Program-made: the position numbers and the translations under genes
The notes under the pieces: generated by a model
Told to the model about the DNA's origin: nothing
Seen by the model: only the letters and a program-made list of their open reading frames with translations
Database searches by the model: none
Shown here: piece after piece, positions 33,852 to 42,836 of the stretch
How the letters are laid out: each line of letters starts with the position of its first letter
Numbering within the stretch: position 1 is the stretch's first letter
Source of the DNA: a bacterium
Lineage (GTDB): Bacteria > AUK180
Length of the DNA: 64,000 bases
Reading direction: 5' to 3'
Assembly (NCBI GenBank): GCA_023144005.1
Contig: JAGLGN010000030.1
Location: 1 to 64,000 of the forward strand

Positions 33852-35954
33852 TTGAAAAAATACAATTTGAATTTAGGAAGCGAACAAGAACTAATTATAA
33901 AAACGGACTATTTCGCAAAACAAGCAAACGGATCAGTACTGGTCCAAATGGGAGGAACCGTGGTCCTGGCGACGGCGGTAATGTCAGACAAGGATAAGAA
34001 GGGTCTGTCATTTTTTCCGTTAAGTGTTGAATATAGAGAAAAAACATATGCCGCGGGCAAGATCCCCGGTGGATTCTTTAAGAGAGAAGGTCGGCCTCAC
34101 GAAGGTGAGATACTGGCTTGCAGAGAGATCGACAGGCCGATAAGGCCGTTGTTTCCGGACTGGCTGAAGAGAGAAGTGCAGATAAGTGTATTTGTACTTT
34201 CCTATGATGGCATCAATGCTGCGGATACACTGGGAATGATCGGAGCGTCATTAGCTCTGAGTATCTCGGATATCCCCTTTGACGGTCCCGTATCCGGTGT
34301 AAAACTGGTTCTGAAAGACGGCAATTGGGTAGTGAATCCCACATTCACTCTGGAAGATGTCAGCACGATTATTAATATGGTCGGAAAGGACGAAAATGTC
34401 GTGATGCTCGAGGGAAAACTCGAAGAGATATCAGATGACAAATTCCTTGAGGGTTTTGATGAGGCATCAAAAGCCATTAAGAAACTCAATGAGTTCCAGC
34501 AGCAGATCAAAGATGAGATCGGAAAAGAGAAGATGGCAGCTCCTGAAGCCGCCCCTGATCCGCTTTCAGATGAACTTCGCTCCAAGATAGAGAATACGGT
34601 CAATGAAAAATTCATGGGCGTTTATGACGCTCCCGGTAAATTTGAGAAGATGGACTACTTGAAAGCCATTAAGACCGGATTGATCGAAGGAATGGATGAA
34701 GAGGAAGAAGTCGACCTGATCAAGGCGACAAAGAATTTCGCGGAAGAACTCTTTAAAAAGAAGATGCGTAAAAGAATACTCACTGACAAGATCCGTCTGG
34801 ACAACAGGTCTCCGGAAGACATCAGAAAAATTACTCTGGAAGTCGGAGTGCTGCCGAGAGTTCATGGAAGCGCGCTTTTTACCAGAGGTGAGACTCAGGC
34901 ATTGGTCACAGCGACTTTAGGCACCTCTTATGACGAGCAGATCGTTGACAATATTGCCGGTGATGTGAGAAAGAGCTTTATGCTGCATTATAATTTCCCT
35001 CCATTCTCTGTCGGTGAAGTAGGATTTTACCGTTCTGTATCAAGAAGAGAGATCGGCCACGGACATCTTGCCGAGATATCTTTCAATTCCATACTTCCGA
35101 AGAATGAGGAATTCCCGTACACTCTCAGGATCGTTTCCGAGATCCTTGAGTCAAACGGTTCGTCATCCATGGCATCTGTTTGCGGTGGAACGATGGCAAT
35201 GCTGGATGCGGGCGTGCCCCTGAAGAAGCCGGTTGCCGGTGTGGCACTTGGCCTTGTTTCATGCGGAGACGATTATCAGATACTTACCGATATTCTGGGT
35301 GAAGAAGATCATTGGGGAGATATGGACCTCAAGGTTACCGGAACACGAGACGGTATTACCGCTATTCAAATGGACCTTAAGATCGAAGGAGTGTCGAAAA
35401 AAATATTCTTCGAGGCCCTGGGACGCGCGAAAAAAGGAAGGATCCATATTCTTGACTTGATATCACAAACGATCTCAGGCCCAAGAACGGATGTTTCAGA
35501 ATTCGCTCCCAAGATAGTTACCATCAAAATAAATCCTGATAAGATCGGCGGTATCATAGGATCCGGCGGCAAGACGATCAAAGCGATCCAGGAAGAGACG
35601 GACTCCACTATTACCATAGCGGAAGACGGCCTGGTTAAGATATTCGGTTACGATAAAGAGAAATTGAATAGCGCAAAAGCTTATGTTAAACTCATCGCCT
35701 TCGGCCCGCGCAATGGAGAGATCTATACCGGTCCGGTAATGAGAATTGAAAAATACGGTGTATTTGTTGAGTTAGCCCCCGGGGTAAAGGGACTTCTTCA
35801 TGTCTCTCAATTCGAAGAGAAGGGATATCCCGAAAAACTTTTCAAGATGGGTCAGCAGATCACTGCAAAGATCAAATATGTAAATTCCCGCGAAGGAAAG
35901 ATCGACCTTACGCAGAAGGATATGAATGGAGAAAAGAGACCGGATCAAGGTTAG
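33852..35954 (+). CDS. pnp: Polyribonucleotide nucleotidyltransferase
   Basis: The 700-residue enzyme starts at TTG, supported by AGGAGG (33841-33846) 5 nt upstream. It has two RNase PH domains (about 10-140 and 310-550), with FFKREGRPHEGEILACREID in the first and LFTRGETQALVTATLG plus DILGEEDHWGDMDLKVTG in the active second. A KH domain (IIGSGGKTIKAIQEET) and an S1 domain (GPVMRIEKYGVFVELAPG) follow. It is a phosphorolytic 3'-5' exoribonuclease of the degradosome. Its last 29 bp overlap dut. Confidence 0.97.
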   Translation: MKKYNLNLGSEQELIIKTDYFAKQANGSVLVQMGGTVVLATAVMSDKDKKGLSFFPLSVEYREKTYAAGKIPGGFFKREGRPHEGEILACREIDRPIRPLFPDWLKREVQISVFVLSYDGINAADTLGMIGASLALSISDIPFDGPVSGVKLVLKDGNWVVNPTFTLEDVSTIINMVGKDENVVMLEGKLEEISDDKFLEGFDEASKAIKKLNEFQQQIKDEIGKEKMAAPEAAPDPLSDELRSKIENTVNEKFMGVYDAPGKFEKMDYLKAIKTGLIEGMDEEEEVDLIKATKNFAEELFKKKMRKRILTDKIRLDNRSPEDIRKITLEVGVLPRVHGSALFTRGETQALVTATLGTSYDEQIVDNIAGDVRKSFMLHYNFPPFSVGEVGFYRSVSRREIGHGHLAEISFNSILPKNEEFPYTLRIVSEILESNGSSSMASVCGGTMAMLDAGVPLKKPVAGVALGLVSCGDDYQILTDILGEEDHWGDMDLKVTGTRDGITAIQMDLKIEGVSKKIFFEALGRAKKGRIHILDLISQTISGPRTDVSEFAPKIVTIKINPDKIGGIIGSGGKTIKAIQEETDSTITIAEDGLVKIFGYDKEKLNSAKAYVKLIAFGPRNGEIYTGPVMRIEKYGVFVELAPGVKGLLHVSQFEEKGYPEKLFKMGQQITAKIKYVNSREGKIDLTQKDMNGEKRPDQG

Positions 35955-36387
35955 GATCCAGCTTTTAGAACACGGTAAGGAACTTCCCTTACCGCAATAT
36001 GAGACCCCCGGTTCATCGGGGGTCGATCTGGCTGCTGCGATATATGATGACATTATCATTGAGCCGGGCAAGCGTGAGATCATCCCAACAGGAATGAAGA
36101 TGCAGATTCCATTAGGATGGGAGATGCAGGTACGCCCGCGCTCCGGCCTCGCCTTCAAAAGCGGCCTTACAGTATTAAATACACCGGGTACGGTGGATTC
36201 CGATTACAGGGGCGAGGTCAAGGTGATACTTTATAATTCATCCGAGCTGCCCTTTACGGTTATCAGAGGAATGCGCATAGCCCAAGGAGTATTTTCACAG
36301 GTAATTCAGGTAGAGATGGAGATATCTGAAGAGGAATTGGAGCAAACGCAAAGGGGGAGCGGTGGATTTGGACATACAGGCCATTGA
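35926..36387 (+). CDS. dut: Deoxyuridine 5'-triphosphate nucleotidohydrolase
   Basis: The 153-residue trimeric dUTPase has all five motifs: SGVDLAAA (1), PRSGLAFKSG (2), LNTPGTVDSDYRGEV (3, with the uracil-binding loop), RGMRIAQGVFS (4) and RGSGGFGHTG (5). It hydrolyses dUTP to dUMP and pyrophosphate. The start lies within pnp and the end within tsaB, so the three are tightly coupled. Confidence 0.97.
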   Translation: MEKRDRIKVRIQLLEHGKELPLPQYETPGSSGVDLAAAIYDDIIIEPGKREIIPTGMKMQIPLGWEMQVRPRSGLAFKSGLTVLNTPGTVDSDYRGEVKVILYNSSELPFTVIRGMRIAQGVFSQVIQVEMEISEEELEQTQRGSGGFGHTGH

Positions 36388-36982
36388 CAACATCCTTTTT
36401 CTTGACACATCTTTGCCGTATTTTTCGGCATCCTTCAGAAGAAACGGAAAAATACATTCCATAAGAGAGTCCTTGGACTCATCACATTCGATAGGTTTGG
36501 AGGGCAGGCTGAACCGCTTCCTTGCCGATGCGGATACTTCTCTCGATGATATTGAGAACCTTGTTTATAATATGGGCCCCGGGTCCTTTACAGGGCTCAG
36601 GATCGGCGCGGCATTTCTTTCCGGATTAAGTGCGTCGACAAATGCCGTACTTTACGGCGTAGATCTGTATTCGGTCGTCATGTCCAACCTTCTGGGCGAG
36701 GATGATGCGGTGTATATCAGAAATTCAAAGAAGAGGGAATTCTACATGCTTACACGGGAAATGGCGGACTTTCAGCTGATCTCCCTTCAGAAACTGACAG
36801 ATGACCCCGCATTCAGGGATAGAACAATAATGTATGAAGGGACATTTTCATATCCCGAACTGCCACTTACGCCCGTTGCGATCCACCCTAAAATGTTTTT
36901 CACGGATGGAGTTATTATAAAAAAGGTTGAAAAAGGAAGGATAATCTTTTATTATATTAATGACCCCGACATAAGGAAGTAA
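36362..36982 (+). CDS. tsaB: tRNA threonylcarbamoyladenosine biosynthesis protein TsaB
   Basis: The 206-residue protein of the ASKHA fold starts with a GTG inside dut. ILFLDTSLPYFSASF is the first strand pair, SHSIGLEGRLNRFLADAD the HSxxLxP-like helix region, and YNMGPGSFTGLRIGAAFLSG the highly conserved nucleotide loop. The C-terminal half is shorter and less conserved, as usual. TsaB is the scaffold partner of TsaD for t6A37 formation. No TsaD or TsaE gene is visible in the window. Confidence 0.93.
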   Translation: MDLDIQAIDNILFLDTSLPYFSASFRRNGKIHSIRESLDSSHSIGLEGRLNRFLADADTSLDDIENLVYNMGPGSFTGLRIGAAFLSGLSASTNAVLYGVDLYSVVMSNLLGEDDAVYIRNSKKREFYMLTREMADFQLISLQKLTDDPAFRDRTIMYEGTFSYPELPLTPVAIHPKMFFTDGVIIKKVEKGRIIFYYINDPDIRK

Positions 36983-36983
36983 T

Positions 36984-37742
36984 ATGAAAAGATCCTTTAT
37001 TCTCTTATTGATCGTATTATTCTCAGTAAATCTTTTATCACAGGAATGCACTATCCGGAAGAACCCGTATTTTTCCGGTAGCCTATCCTGGTATTATCCC
37101 GGACTAGGGCAGGCATATAATGGAAAACTCCTGAAAGGCGCCCTGTTTCTGACACTTGAGCTGGGCTCCCTTTACACTGCGATCAATTTGGTCAGCGACC
37201 TGACATTCAGATTGGAGGAAGGTGTAATAGTAAATCCTCATAGTGATATCACGCGCGGCAACAGAAATATTGCCATCGGCCTCGCCGTAGGCGCGACATT
37301 GCTCCATATATACAATATCTACGATGCTATTAGTGATTCAATGAAATTCAATCTGAGGAACGCCTCTTCATTAAAGAGTGAGAGCCCGGACCCGTTCTTT
37401 CTGGCTGTTTCTTCCTATTTGATGCCGGGTACGGGGCAGATGTTCAACGGCAGCTTCAGAAAAGGTTCTGAACTTCTCTTTTATCAGCTTCTATTCAAGG
37501 TTTGGAAGGTATATATCGACTACGATCTTCGGAATCGATACTCTCCTGAAGATAGCGCTTTGAATTGGCTTGATTTGAATCAAAATGATCGAGTTACCAT
37601 AATCGCATATTACGCAATGAACTCTTTCTTCAGGATCTATTCAGCGTACGATGCGTATATCGGCGGTCACAAAAAAGTGGAGATCCTGATGATGGAGGAC
37701 TCGAGGAAGAATCTTCTTCTGGGGCTCGGAGTTAAATTTTGA
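36984..37742 (+). CDS. DUF5683-like membrane protein with duplicated PGxGQ motif
   Basis: The 252-residue protein has a Sec signal (SFILLLIVLFSVNLLSQ) and two related halves. Each opens with a proline-glycine motif, YYPGLGQAYNGKLLKG (near 32) and LMPGTGQMFNGSFRKG (near 144), followed by hydrophobic helices, the second half ending with a YSAYDAYIG segment. The PGxGQxYxGxxxKG pattern is the mark of DUF5683/TM2-like envelope proteins. The internal duplication is clear. Role unknown. Starts 1 bp after tsaB and overlaps the DUF4390 gene by 4 bp. Confidence 0.7.
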   Translation: MKRSFILLLIVLFSVNLLSQECTIRKNPYFSGSLSWYYPGLGQAYNGKLLKGALFLTLELGSLYTAINLVSDLTFRLEEGVIVNPHSDITRGNRNIAIGLAVGATLLHIYNIYDAISDSMKFNLRNASSLKSESPDPFFLAVSSYLMPGTGQMFNGSFRKGSELLFYQLLFKVWKVYIDYDLRNRYSPEDSALNWLDLNQNDRVTIIAYYAMNSFFRIYSAYDAYIGGHKKVEILMMEDSRKNLLLGLGVKF

Positions 37743-38233
37743 AAAGTCTCCTTGCGGCCTTCCTTCTGCTTCTGGCGGTTTCGATCTTTTCTGCGGAGGC
37801 CTCTGTAATGATCTCTCCGTATGATGACCACATCGAAATATCCGTTACATTACAAGATTTTATTTCTCAGGATATCGAGGCCTCATTGCAGGCAGGAGAA
37901 GGGGTTATCATCACATATGAGTTCTTCAAGAAGGGTTTTCTTTCTAAAAAAGTGTACAGCACTCAAAAAGTAGAGTTCAAATACGATATTCTCAATAATA
38001 AATTCTCACTCAAGACCGGAGGTGAGGTGCTTTACTTCAAGAATTTCGATGACCTGGTGGATGAAGTGGCTACTTTCCAGGCATCCTTTGACCGCGAGAT
38101 ATTTGAAAAGGAACGTATATTCTGCCGTGTTCATGTAAAGGGAATGTCCGTGGTAGGGGTATTCGCTATTATTTATAAGGTATTCTTTGACCTGAATTAC
38201 TCTATGGAATTTCTTCTGGAGAAAAAGCTTTGA
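37739..38233 (+). CDS. DUF4390 secreted protein
   Basis: The 164-residue protein starts at TTG in a 4-bp overlap. Signal peptide LLAAFLLLLAVSIFSAEA (cleaved near 20). The mature domain is the DUF4390 type: ITYEFFKKGFLSKKVYSTQK followed by KYDILNNKFSL and FDDLVDEVATF. In proteobacteria DUF4390 genes sit immediately before ntrY-like kinases, as here, so it may modulate the sensor's periplasmic input; that link is inferred from gene order. Confidence 0.8.
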   Translation: MKSLLAAFLLLLAVSIFSAEASVMISPYDDHIEISVTLQDFISQDIEASLQAGEGVIITYEFFKKGFLSKKVYSTQKVEFKYDILNNKFSLKTGGEVLYFKNFDDLVDEVATFQASFDREIFEKERIFCRVHVKGMSVVGVFAIIYKVFFDLNYSMEFLLEKKL

Positions 38234-40143
38234 AAGGAACACGAAGAAATCTGATATATCTCATTTTCATAATTGTCATGTTCGCGGTCTTCATCGTATT
38301 TTCTCTCAGAACCTTATCTGAGCTGCAGGGAGAGAGCCGGATCACTACCGTTTACATAGTATTTCAGCTTCTAGCCCTCTTCGTTTTCATCTTCTCATTT
38401 CTATTTGTTGCTCTGAAGGGCGCATTGTACTTTTTTAATGAAAAAAGCAAAAAATCATTTAAAGACAGAAGCATACGCTCTAAATTCTTTGTAATAATCT
38501 TAATGGTCGTTATATTCATCTCCGTTCCTCAAATAATCTTTAATGTTCTATTCACAAATAATCTTCTGAATCAATGGGGAGGGAAATTGTTTCGAGATAC
38601 TATCGATGCGGGTGTTGAGTATTCCAGGTATGTGATATCACAGAAAGTCCGCACGGCTCACATCTGGATCGATAAATTGCCCGAAGAGGATCTCAAAGAG
38701 CTGGAGATCAGAAAGAACGCGGGAGAAGAGGAATTAAAAGCGGGTGAAAGCCTTTACCTTGAGGACCGCATACTCTTCAATAAGGGCGGTATTGTCTGGG
38801 AGATCACTCTTTCTGAGGAGGAGAAGAATTTCTTATACAATGTAAATGAAACGCATAACCGATTTTTCAAGGATTCACTTTTTCGCAAAAAGGCCTCTCA
38901 GATCTTTGCGATAATCTCCATCTTCATCATCTCTGTGTTTATTTTTGTGCTTTCCTTCTGGATCGCGGGATTTCTGGGGAAGGACCTTATTCTGCCCATT
39001 GAAAATCTCATGTTGGGCACGGAAGAGCTCAAAAGGGGAAATTACCGTTTCAAGATACAGAAAACTTCTGAAGACGAGCTTGGGGTCTTGATAGATAATT
39101 TCAATAAGATGTCATCAATAATTCAAACCGCGAGGGACGAGCAGAGCAAGTTAAATGAAAATCTGCAGACGGAGCGGGATTTCCAGAATGCCATCCTTAC
39201 TTCTGTCACAACCGGTATCGGCATTATTTCCGCTAAAGGGGACATGATCTTCAAGAATCCTTCTTTGGAAGCAATTCTGCAGGAATTGGAATCGCCGGAA
39301 GAACTTGAGAAGTCCATTTCCAAGATGCTTTCCGACAAGGATGAAACCCTGCTCAAGAAACGGATAAGGATAGGAGATATTTTTCTTTCGATCAATATCT
39401 TGAATTTTCGATCTGGCAAGTCGGAGAAACTGCTTATAGTCGATGATTTCACCGAGATACTCAATCTTCGCCGCGCCGAGATATGGCAGGCAATGGCGAG
39501 GAAATTAATGCATGAACTGAAGAACCCGCTCACTCCAATATCGCTGGCCATTGACCGTTTGCGCCGAAAGCGCTCACAGGATCCGGATGGTTTTGAGAAG
39601 ATCTTTGACGAGAATACCGCTATTATCAAGGAAGAAATAGACAGATTATCGAAACTGCTGAAACACTTCAATGATTTCGCGAAACTTCCCGCGCCTCATC
39701 TCAAGAAAATGTCGCTTGACAAATTATTGGGAGATCTTATTAAACTCTATTCGGATAAGGAAGACAAAAATGTCTCTATTCACCTCCGTACAGAGGCTGA
39801 TGATGCGATGATAGAAGGTGATCAGATCCTTCTTAAGCAGCTTTTTGTGAATCTGCTCAATAATTCCCTTGATTCCTTTAAGGGGGGAAAGGGGGCGATC
39901 AATATTATCATCAAGGGCGATGAGAGAACTGTGTATGTTGAATTTTCTGATAATGGCATAGGAATAGCTAAAAAAGACCTTGATAAGATCTGGGATATAT
40001 ATTTTTCAGGAAAAAAATCGGGCACCGGCCTTGGCTTAACAATGGTGCAAAGGATCATTGAAGATCATAGCGGCAGGATCAGTGTAAGATCATCGCTGAA
40101 GACCGGCACCGTATTCGATATCGAATTCAGGAGAAGGCAGTGA
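38230..40143 (+). CDS. NtrY-like membrane sensor histidine kinase (orphan)
   Basis: The 637-residue protein starts at TTG and has several N-terminal membrane helices (about 7-25, 38-62, 85-105). A periplasmic part is followed by another helix (FAIISIFIISVFIFVLSFWI, about 221-240), a HAMP domain (ENLMLGTEELKRGNYRF), a PAS-like region and the kinase. H428 in MHELKNPLTPISLAIDRL is the phosphoacceptor; N-box LLNNSLDSF, DNGIGIAKKDL and GTGLGLTMVQ are intact. No response regulator lies beside it. The preceding DUF4390 gene and following comF overlap it by 4 bp. Confidence 0.92.
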   Translation: MKGTRRNLIYLIFIIVMFAVFIVFSLRTLSELQGESRITTVYIVFQLLALFVFIFSFLFVALKGALYFFNEKSKKSFKDRSIRSKFFVIILMVVIFISVPQIIFNVLFTNNLLNQWGGKLFRDTIDAGVEYSRYVISQKVRTAHIWIDKLPEEDLKELEIRKNAGEEELKAGESLYLEDRILFNKGGIVWEITLSEEEKNFLYNVNETHNRFFKDSLFRKKASQIFAIISIFIISVFIFVLSFWIAGFLGKDLILPIENLMLGTEELKRGNYRFKIQKTSEDELGVLIDNFNKMSSIIQTARDEQSKLNENLQTERDFQNAILTSVTTGIGIISAKGDMIFKNPSLEAILQELESPEELEKSISKMLSDKDETLLKKRIRIGDIFLSINILNFRSGKSEKLLIVDDFTEILNLRRAEIWQAMARKLMHELKNPLTPISLAIDRLRRKRSQDPDGFEKIFDENTAIIKEEIDRLSKLLKHFNDFAKLPAPHLKKMSLDKLLGDLIKLYSDKEDKNVSIHLRTEADDAMIEGDQILLKQLFVNLLNNSLDSFKGGKGAINIIIKGDERTVYVEFSDNGIGIAKKDLDKIWDIYFSGKKSGTGLGLTMVQRIIEDHSGRISVRSSLKTGTVFDIEFRRRQ

Positions 40144-40793
40144 AATGCGCCCTTTGCGGCAAGAAAATGAAGATAAGATCTCCGTTTTGCCCTTCATGCA
40201 GCTCAAGATTGCTGCGTTCTCCGATATCCGCCTGTGAAAAATGTCATTGCGCGCTTTCTGGAAGAAGGAGGCTGTGTGAACAATGCAGGGGGCGGAAGAA
40301 TTACTTCGACGGATTTTACAATCTCGGTTATTACGCCAAGGGAATGGGAGAAATAATCAGGAAGGTAAAATTCAGAGAGGAGCGAAAACTTGCTTTGGGA
40401 TTGGGACGAATGATGGGGAAAATTCTAAAAAGAGAAAATAGAGAATACACTTATATAATTCCCATACCAATGTCACCGAAACGCTTTCATGAAAGGGGAT
40501 TCAATCAGGCATATGAGATCGCGAAAGGAGTAGCGAAAACCATGGGAGTGAAGCTCCGGGCAGATCTTCTGGAGAAGCGTGACACGATCGCCTTTGAGAA
40601 ATTGAATAGAGTTCAGCGCCGAAGGGAAGTAAAGAAAGCCTTCAAGAGCACAAAGAAGATAGACAAGGCCAAGGGAGCTTCTATCCTGCTTGTGGATGAT
40701 GTATTTACGACGGGAACTACGGTAAATGCTGTGGCGCATCTTCTAAAAACGGGTGGCGCCTTAATAGTTGACGCTGGAGTGATCGCAAGATGA
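40140..40793 (+). CDS. comF: ComF family phosphoribosyltransferase
   Basis: The 217-residue protein has an N-terminal four-cysteine zinc module (CALCGKKMKIRSPFCPSC), a second CxxC pair set (CEKCHCALS, CEQCRG) and a phosphoribosyltransferase domain with KRFHERGFNQAYEIAKG and the PRPP loop ILLVDDVFTTGTTVN. Homologues assist DNA uptake in competent bacteria. This is relevant because the right end of the window holds ComEA/ComEC-like proteins, though 19 kb away. Its own substrate is not known. Confidence 0.9.
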   Translation: MKCALCGKKMKIRSPFCPSCSSRLLRSPISACEKCHCALSGRRRLCEQCRGRKNYFDGFYNLGYYAKGMGEIIRKVKFREERKLALGLGRMMGKILKRENREYTYIIPIPMSPKRFHERGFNQAYEIAKGVAKTMGVKLRADLLEKRDTIAFEKLNRVQRRREVKKAFKSTKKIDKAKGASILLVDDVFTTGTTVNAVAHLLKTGGALIVDAGVIAR

Positions 40794-41917
40794 AAAAACG
40801 TATCTATGTGATATATGCTTCCTCTGAATGGCGTTCGGAAGGACTTCTAAATGTTCATCATTACTCAAGATGCCTCTCAAAAAGAGGCGCGGATGTGATA
40901 TTTGTCGAAAGTATAGGATTACGAAAACCGTCGATATCCAGAAGCGGACATGACAAGAAGAGGGTATTTTCACGCCTTCTGCGGCTTCTCTTTCATCCAT
41001 TACGGAGAGAAGGCAATATACGCATCTTGACACCGCTTTATTATCCCGGCCCTCTTCAGGGTATTTTCTTTTCGCTTCTTAGATCAAGACTTGCGGCAAT
41101 GACAAGGGGATACGAAAGGATCGACTGGGTATTTCTTCCTTCCTTCGCTCCCGTCATACGCAAGGCCGGCGCGATCATTTATCATGCTGTGGATAATTAT
41201 TCAGCGAATCCCGGGGTCATACCGGAAGATGTAATGAATGTAGAGAGGCATATGTGTGCCAAGGCGGATCTTATTTTCTGTACATGCTCAAAGATCAAAG
41301 ACCTTTTAATAAAACGATACGGAGCCACGGATATAACTGTACTTGCGAACGATGTTGTGGATAGTGCAAGCCGGGATAAATGTGATTTGAACGATGAGTT
41401 CCTTCATCCCTCACTTGTTTATGCCGGCAATATCGCGAAATATAAGATCGATATTGACCTCATCATTGAGCTTTCCCGAAAAAATCCGGGGACGCATTTC
41501 TATTTTGCCGGCCCACGCGGTAAAGGGGAAGAGGACGCTCAGATGAATGGGCTGGAGCCAGCAGAGAATATTCATTTTCTTCCGTCCGTACCTCATGGGC
41601 AGTTGACGGGCTTTCTGCGCAAATTCAATGCCGGCTTCCTTCCTTATCTATTGAACGAGAGCACATCATATTCTTTTCCGATGAAATACATGGAGTATAT
41701 CAAGGCCGGCCTTCCGGTCTGGTCGACCGCTATGCCTTGTCTTTTAAAAATGCCGTTCATCTCTTATATCGGCTCTGAGCCGATCAAGATCAAAGAACCG
41801 GATAATGAGCTCAAGCGCGAGATGGAAGAATATTGCAGCGACAGAAGCTGGACATCCCGTATAGATGATCTTGTGAGTATCATAGATTCCCACCTCGATA
41901 AGAGGTATGCGGAATGA
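40790..41917 (+). CDS. Glycosyltransferase, GT-B fold (family 1/4 type)
   Basis: The 375-residue protein has N-terminal SEGLLNVHHYSRCLSKRGADV, then GAIIYHAVDNYSANPGV, a segment typical for TuaH-like transferases (YxxxDxxS), and FCTCSKIKDLLIKRYG at the hinge. The C-terminal half has YAGNIAKYKIDIDL, HFYFAGPRGKGE and FPMKYMEYIKAGLPVWST, which binds the donor. It overlaps comF and the TerB/J-domain gene by 4 bp each, an unusual place for a glycan gene, and is far from the main polysaccharide operon. Specificity unknown. Confidence 0.82.
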   Translation: MKKRIYVIYASSEWRSEGLLNVHHYSRCLSKRGADVIFVESIGLRKPSISRSGHDKKRVFSRLLRLLFHPLRREGNIRILTPLYYPGPLQGIFFSLLRSRLAAMTRGYERIDWVFLPSFAPVIRKAGAIIYHAVDNYSANPGVIPEDVMNVERHMCAKADLIFCTCSKIKDLLIKRYGATDITVLANDVVDSASRDKCDLNDEFLHPSLVYAGNIAKYKIDIDLIIELSRKNPGTHFYFAGPRGKGEEDAQMNGLEPAENIHFLPSVPHGQLTGFLRKFNAGFLPYLLNESTSYSFPMKYMEYIKAGLPVWSTAMPCLLKMPFISYIGSEPIKIKEPDNELKREMEEYCSDRSWTSRIDDLVSIIDSHLDKRYAE

Positions 41918-42699
41918 TCCTTCACTGCGGTTCTATTCTCTGGGGCGCAATAATCGGTTTTGCTTTGACCGGAGGTAATATTATCGGCGGTATTGTGGGA
42001 GGCATCATCGGCGGGAGTCTTGACGGATATGCGAGCCGCCGAAAACAAAGTAATTACTCCGGTTCATCTTTTGATTCGGGGAAGAGAATAATCGCGATAA
42101 ATTCGCTGACGGACCTGATGATGATAATTGCCGGTGCAGACAATGTGTATCATGAAGCCGAAATGGCCTCATTTATCTCATTTATGGTAAATTCCGGATT
42201 TACTCCGCAGGAAATGGTGATGATACGGCAGCGGATAGAGGAATTCAAGAGATTTCCAAAGGAGATCGACCAGGTATGCCGTTTAGTTAATTCTACCTTC
42301 AATTACACAATGCGCCTGGTAATCCTGGAGATGCTGTTCGGTGTTGCTCTTGCTGACGGAAGTATTTCTGATGTAGAATTGAAAAAGATACGGCAGGCAG
42401 CGAGCCTCATGGGCATCAGGCGGGATGATTACTTCAGGGCGAAGGGACAATTCATCCGCGGTTCGTATCAGGGCGGCTCACAGAGCACTTATAAGAAGCG
42501 AACCGATTTCGACCCATATGCGGAATTCGGCCTTGCTCCCGGTGCTTCAATAGCAGAGATCAAATCAACTTACAGGAAACTGGTGAAAAAGTACCATCCT
42601 GATAAGGTCTCTCATCTTGGGGAAGAATTCCGAAAAAGGGCCGAGGAAAGGATGAAAAGAATAAATCAGGCATATATCCTTCTCGGGGGCCGCAATTGA
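41914..42699 (+). CDS. TerB-like and J-domain protein (DjlA-like)
   Basis: The 261-residue protein has a glycine-zipper hydrophobic N-terminus (GNIIGGIVGGIIGGSLDG), which may anchor it in the membrane. A TerB-like helical domain (about 65-165; MMIIAGADNVYHEAEMASF, GVALADGSISDVELKKI) and a C-terminal J domain follow, with the HPD tripeptide intact (H228-D230, KKYHPDKVSHLG). The order anchor-TerB-J is that of DjlA co-chaperones, which stimulate DnaK at the membrane. The 3' end has been copied into the following 105 bp. Confidence 0.88.
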   Translation: MILHCGSILWGAIIGFALTGGNIIGGIVGGIIGGSLDGYASRRKQSNYSGSSFDSGKRIIAINSLTDLMMIIAGADNVYHEAEMASFISFMVNSGFTPQEMVMIRQRIEEFKRFPKEIDQVCRLVNSTFNYTMRLVILEMLFGVALADGSISDVELKKIRQAASLMGIRRDDYFRAKGQFIRGSYQGGSQSTYKKRTDFDPYAEFGLAPGASIAEIKSTYRKLVKKYHPDKVSHLGEEFRKRAEERMKRINQAYILLGGRN

Positions 42700-42836
42700 T
42701 CAAAGGCAATCAAAAGGCCTATATTTTGAGTGTTCAGCTCCATAAATCCGATGATAATGGAAAGAATAAATAAGGCCGATATACTTCTCGGAGGTCACAA
42801 TTGATCAAAGGCAATCAAAAGGCCTATGTTCTGGCG
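42651..42836 (+). repeat. Imperfect tandem duplication of a gene junction
   Basis: About 80 bp covering the end of the TerB/J gene and the start of the EamA gene occurs twice, at about 42651-42732 and 42753-42836. The core of 30 bp (42693-42722 and 42798-42827) is identical and offset by 105 bp. Both copies contain a G-rich Shine-Dalgarno and a TTG. Confidence 0.85.
42696..42773 (+). pseudogene. Truncated 5' copy of the EamA gene, 25-codon leader frame
   Basis: From TTG 42696 the first duplicate encodes MIKGNQKAYIL, the same start as the EamA protein, then drifts and stops at 42771-42773 after 25 codons. It could be translated as a small upstream peptide with its own G-rich ribosome site, or be an inert remnant of the duplication. 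Confidence 0.55.
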
